Source: an uncultured Dorea sp.
GTDB taxonomy: Bacteria; Bacillota; Clostridia; Lachnospirales; Lachnospiraceae
DNA: 8,199 nt
Assembly: GCA_934307335.1 (NCBI GenBank)
Contig: CAKRCL010000063.1
Coordinates: forward strand, 1 to 8,199
Direction of reading: 5' to 3'
Below are positions 5,486 to 8,199 of this stretch, piece by piece. The stretch's first letter is position 1, and each line of letters opens with the position of its first letter. The position numbers and the translations under genes are program-made. The notes under the pieces were generated by a model. It had not been told where the DNA came from and searched no databases. It was given only the letters and a program-made list of their open reading frames with translations.

Positions 5486-6055
5486 ATGAAATTTTGGACA
5501 AGACAACACGAAGCAATATGGGATGAGCTTCAGCACACTGGCCGATACATTGTAAAAAAAGAATACATTGAAGCAAAAAATGATACCATTTCCGAATACT
5601 ATCTTGGTTTGTATGAATGGTATACAAAAGCTGCAAGGAAATACATTGATATCCCAGAAGACCTCAAATATCCGGTCTGGCTTAGTGTCAGCGAAGATAT
5701 GATGCTTCAGCCAACAGAACATGCAATTATCCTCGAGATAGAAATTCCAGAAGGTGAATACCTGATCTGCAATTATGACAAATGGGGGTACCGAGTTAAT
5801 TATTTCTATGTACCACTAGATGAAGAAGATGAAAAAGCTCACATGGCAGAATTAAAAAAATACGGAATTGCTTCTGAAGATGCTCTGATTACAACGAGTA
5901 AAGGGAACTTCTATCCTCTTCTTAAACAGAAAATCATAAATAGCTGGGATCGCATTTTCACGATTCAGCCTGATGATCCTTCTCTTATGGTCGGAACCTG
6001 TTGGGAACTAAAAAAAGAATGGGTCAAGGAGGTGCGTTTTTATGATGGAGAATAA
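5486..6055 (+). CDS. DUF3841 family protein, first copy
   Basis: This is a 189-residue soluble protein that I assign to DUF3841 from its MKFWTRQ...W-D-ELQ-TG opening, the LYEWY segment, the PEDLKYPVWLSV motif (about 57-68) and its length. DUF3841 proteins occur mainly in Firmicutes and have no established function known to me. No signal peptide or membrane segment is visible. The C-terminal part contains NFYPLLKQKIINSW (141-154) and CWELKKEWV (172-180), both shared with the protein encoded next. AGGAGG at 5472-5477 lies 8 bases before the ATG. The gene's last 14 bases overlap the start of the second copy, and that copy's ribosome site lies inside this coding sequence, indicating coupled expression. 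Confidence 0.85.
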   Translation: MKFWTRQHEAIWDELQHTGRYIVKKEYIEAKNDTISEYYLGLYEWYTKAARKYIDIPEDLKYPVWLSVSEDMMLQPTEHAIILEIEIPEGEYLICNYDKWGYRVNYFYVPLDEEDEKAHMAELKKYGIASEDALITTSKGNFYPLLKQKIINSWDRIFTIQPDDPSLMVGTCWELKKEWVKEVRFYDGE

Positions 6056-6611
6056 ACCTGTTGATACAATTACTATGTATTGTTGTCAGACAGATCTTGT
6101 CTGGGATATTGTAGAAAAAGAAAATGTAAACTACGTAAAACAGACTTATATTACAAAGAAATATCAGGACACTTCCTGGATTTTTGATACTGCATATAAA
6201 TTCTTCCGCCAGGAAGCTGTAAAGCTTATTCCAAAACCTGCAAAGGCCGAATCTCCAATCTGGATGTATCATGACAAAAAATGGGCTGTTCCAAACACTG
6301 GTTGCCGTCGTATGCATTTAGAAGTCCCAAAAAATGAACTGATTTTATTCGACCAGCGAATTTGGAACAAAATTCTCAATATGGAATATATCGGAACAGA
6401 TGCAGAAATTGCTGCCTTTGAGCAAGAATATAAACATCAAGGTATACGTGATCCACTGGATATTATGAAATCTTCTTTCTATCCTCTACTCAAACAAAAA
6501 ATCCAAAAGAGCTGGCTTCATCTCTTCACTGACCCACTTCCGGAAAAAAACTACTGGCAAGGTGCTGTCTGGTGCCTAAAAAAAGAATGGGTAATAAAAG
6601 AGGAAGCATGA
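6042..6611 (+). CDS. DUF3841 family protein, second (diverged) copy
   Basis: This 189-residue paralogue has exactly the length of the upstream protein. It matches it best at the C-terminus: SFYPLLKQKIQKSW (145-158) against NFYPLLKQKIINSW, and VWCLKKEWV (176-184) against TCWELKKEWV. It also shares a P-I-W (SPIWMYHDKK) motif in the middle. The N-terminal half is strongly diverged, so the duplication is old or the two copies have different partners. AAGGAGGTG at 6026-6034 supports the ATG at 6042; an ATG three bases later is an alternative. A soluble cytoplasmic protein is expected. The serine hydrolase follows after 27 bases. The function is unknown. Confidence 0.83.
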   Translation: MMENKPVDTITMYCCQTDLVWDIVEKENVNYVKQTYITKKYQDTSWIFDTAYKFFRQEAVKLIPKPAKAESPIWMYHDKKWAVPNTGCRRMHLEVPKNELILFDQRIWNKILNMEYIGTDAEIAAFEQEYKHQGIRDPLDIMKSSFYPLLKQKIQKSWLHLFTDPLPEKNYWQGAVWCLKKEWVIKEEA

Positions 6612-6638
6612 TATACTATAAGCAGGAGGTGAACTGCC

Positions 6639-8199
6639 ATGGCAAAAGAGCAACTTGCAGTAATTGAAATGATTACAAATTTAATTCTCGGAAAGACAGA
6701 AGGGGTCAGCAAAGTCAATTTCACACCTCAAAAAGTTCCTTTTCCAGAAAATATTCCTTACGAACAGCCCTTTCCTCGTGCAACTCCTGAAAGCCAGGGT
6801 ATTTCTTCCGAGAAACTAATACATTTACTGAGTAACTTATCTGAATCTCCGGATACAGATATGCATCACTTTCTTGTACTAAGACACGGACATATCATCT
6901 GTGATTGCAGTTTTGCTCCTTACAGAAGCAATATATGGCACATCACTCATTCCATGTGCAAAAGTATAACCGGTATGGCAATCGGAATGCTGATTGAAAA
7001 AGGCAAACTTTCTTTGGATGAAAATATCTATCACATTTTCTCCGGAAAAGTAAATCCACTGACTAAAGTCTTCCGCCCGGAGATTACAGTTCGTCATCTT
7101 CTGACAATGACAAGTGGCGTCTCCTTCAACGAGTCCGGAATTGTTTCCGGCAATGACTGGCTGGAGAGTTATCTGAATGCACCTGTGAACGAAAAACCTG
7201 GCACCACATTCCAATATAACAGCTTGAATAGCTATGTTCTGTCTGCCATTGTCAGCGCACGCACAGAGATGACTTTAGAAGAATATCTGCGTCCTCGACT
7301 TTTTGAGCCACTCGGAATTACTCGCTATCTTTGGGAAACATGCCCAAAAGGTATTACAAAAGGTGGCTGGGGACTTTTCTTGTGTCCGGAAGATATGGCA
7401 AAGCTCGGCCAGCTTTACTTGAACCATGGAATATGGAACGGAAAACAAATTGTTCCAGCCAACTGGGTCACGGAATCTACCACCAAACAAATCGACAGTG
7501 TCGAAGACACTTTTGGTTATGGCTATCATGTCTGGACAGAAAATCGTCCCAACAGTTTCGAGTTCAATGGTATGCTTGGACAAAATGTAATTGTATATCC
7601 AGATCTTGATATGGTCATTGTCACTTGCGCCGGCAACAATGAACTCTTTCAAAACAATGTCATGTTGAATATCATCCGCGATGCATTTCCACCAGAATAT
7701 CATGCGTCCGAATATAGTTTGCCTGAAAATCCAGCCTCACATCAAAAACTTTTACATCTAATTCATTCCTTATCTCACGGCCCATCATATATGCCGCAGA
7801 TTCGTCGTGGTGGCTGGACAAAGCGAAATGGATATTCGAGAAGCCATGCCGCATATCCTAAATATGCATATCTTCTCAAAAATCTTAATGGAAAATGCTA
7901 TCATGTAGAACCTGCAAGTGTTGGATTATTTCCACTCATCATTCAAGTATTCCACAATAATCTGACAAGTGGCATCAATTGCATTTCCTTCCAATACGAT
8001 ACTATGAACTGTCCGGATCGATTTTGCATTATTTTTTCGGAAGGTAATGATATATGTCCGATAAATGTCAGTTTTGATTATTATACAGAAACTTCCATTA
8101 CACTCCATGGTGAAACTTATTTGATTGCATCAAAGTGTGAATACACCACTGATGCAGATCATCTTCCAGTTCTTATCCTCAATATGGTCTATCTGGAAG
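6639..8199 (+). CDS. Serine hydrolase of the beta-lactamase/PBP-like fold, 3' end cut by the window
   Basis: The reading frame opens at ATG 6639 (AGGAGGTGA at 6624-6632) and has no stop to the window edge, so at least 520 residues are present and the C-terminus is missing. Family features are the nucleophile motif Ser105-Met-Cys-Lys108 (HSMCKSITGMAIG), the conserved VRHLLTMTSGV, the Tyr193-Asn-Ser motif (FQYNSLNSYVLSAI), a WGLFLCPEDMAKLGQLYL segment, and a third-box region F309-N-G-M-L-G-Q. These place it in the class C beta-lactamase/esterase superfamily (COG1680-like). No signal peptide is visible, suggesting a cytoplasmic enzyme such as an esterase, amidase or peptidase rather than a resistance beta-lactamase. 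An extension of about 170 residues follows the hydrolase domain (from about 350); it looks beta-rich and has no motif I recognise. It is the third gene of the DUF3841 operon. Confidence 0.9.
   Translation, partial: MAKEQLAVIEMITNLILGKTEGVSKVNFTPQKVPFPENIPYEQPFPRATPESQGISSEKLIHLLSNLSESPDTDMHHFLVLRHGHIICDCSFAPYRSNIWHITHSMCKSITGMAIGMLIEKGKLSLDENIYHIFSGKVNPLTKVFRPEITVRHLLTMTSGVSFNESGIVSGNDWLESYLNAPVNEKPGTTFQYNSLNSYVLSAIVSARTEMTLEEYLRPRLFEPLGITRYLWETCPKGITKGGWGLFLCPEDMAKLGQLYLNHGIWNGKQIVPANWVTESTTKQIDSVEDTFGYGYHVWTENRPNSFEFNGMLGQNVIVYPDLDMVIVTCAGNNELFQNNVMLNIIRDAFPPEYHASEYSLPENPASHQKLLHLIHSLSHGPSYMPQIRRGGWTKRNGYSRSHAAYPKYAYLLKNLNGKCYHVEPASVGLFPLIIQVFHNNLTSGINCISFQYDTMNCPDRFCIIFSEGNDICPINVSFDYYTETSITLHGETYLIASKCEYTTDADHLPVLILNMVYLE

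Noticed and set aside
6879..7703. Minus-strand open frames (6879-7214 and 7275-7703) opposite the right-hand gene
   Set aside because: The plus strand has an uninterrupted frame with serine-hydrolase motifs across this whole region, so the minus frames are shadows.
6639..8199. Antibiotic-resistance beta-lactamase call
   Set aside because: There is no signal peptide, the third active-site box is not canonical, there is a large extra C-terminal domain, and the operon context is DUF3841. A general serine hydrolase is the safer name.

Overview
The window looks like chromosomal DNA from a low-GC, Gram-positive, anaerobic Firmicute. A gut Lachnospiraceae or related Clostridia member is my best guess. 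The reasons are the AT-rich sequence, strong AGGAGG-type ribosome binding sites, sigma-A style promoters, a class B sortase, and protein families (DUF951, DUF5685, DUF3841, a MepA-like MATE pump) that I associate with Clostridia. No CRISPR array, insertion sequence, integrase or phage gene is visible.

Layout. (1) At the left end, on the minus strand, a class B sortase gene is followed by a small DUF951 protein gene. A sigma-A-like promoter at the end of DUF951 reads leftwards out of the window, into sequence that may begin a structured RNA or a leader. (2) Divergent from the sortase, a three-gene plus-strand operon (about 1208-3299) encodes a two-TM zinc-ribbon protein, a DUF5685 protein, and a J-domain protein with a TPR-like region and a cysteine-string C-terminus. 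It ends in a 20-bp stem-loop shared with the convergent gene. (3) A minus-strand MATE efflux transporter (3376-4737) has its own near-consensus promoter. (4) Divergent from it, tRNA-Cys(GCA) has its own promoter and an intrinsic terminator. (5) About 400 bases (5070-5485) hold no open reading frame but contain a row of hairpins, a C-rich single-stranded linker and a GC-rich terminator; I read this as a candidate small RNA gene. (6) A plus-strand operon carries two tandem, diverged DUF3841 paralogues that overlap by 14 nt, followed after 27 nt by a serine hydrolase of the beta-lactamase/penicillin-binding-protein-like fold. The hydrolase stays open to the right edge, so its 3' end is missing.

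How the parts may work together. The DnaJ/DUF5685/zinc-ribbon operon is translationally coupled and probably makes a membrane-associated or lipid-linked chaperone module. DUF5685 carries DDxxD and DxxxD motifs suggestive of an isoprenoid-synthase fold, and the J protein ends in seven cysteines. The DUF3841 pair and the serine hydrolase are spaced as one transcription unit, but no function can be assigned from sequence alone. The least explained items are the candidate sRNA, the possible prenyl-synthase fold of DUF5685, and the DUF3841-DUF3841-hydrolase operon.
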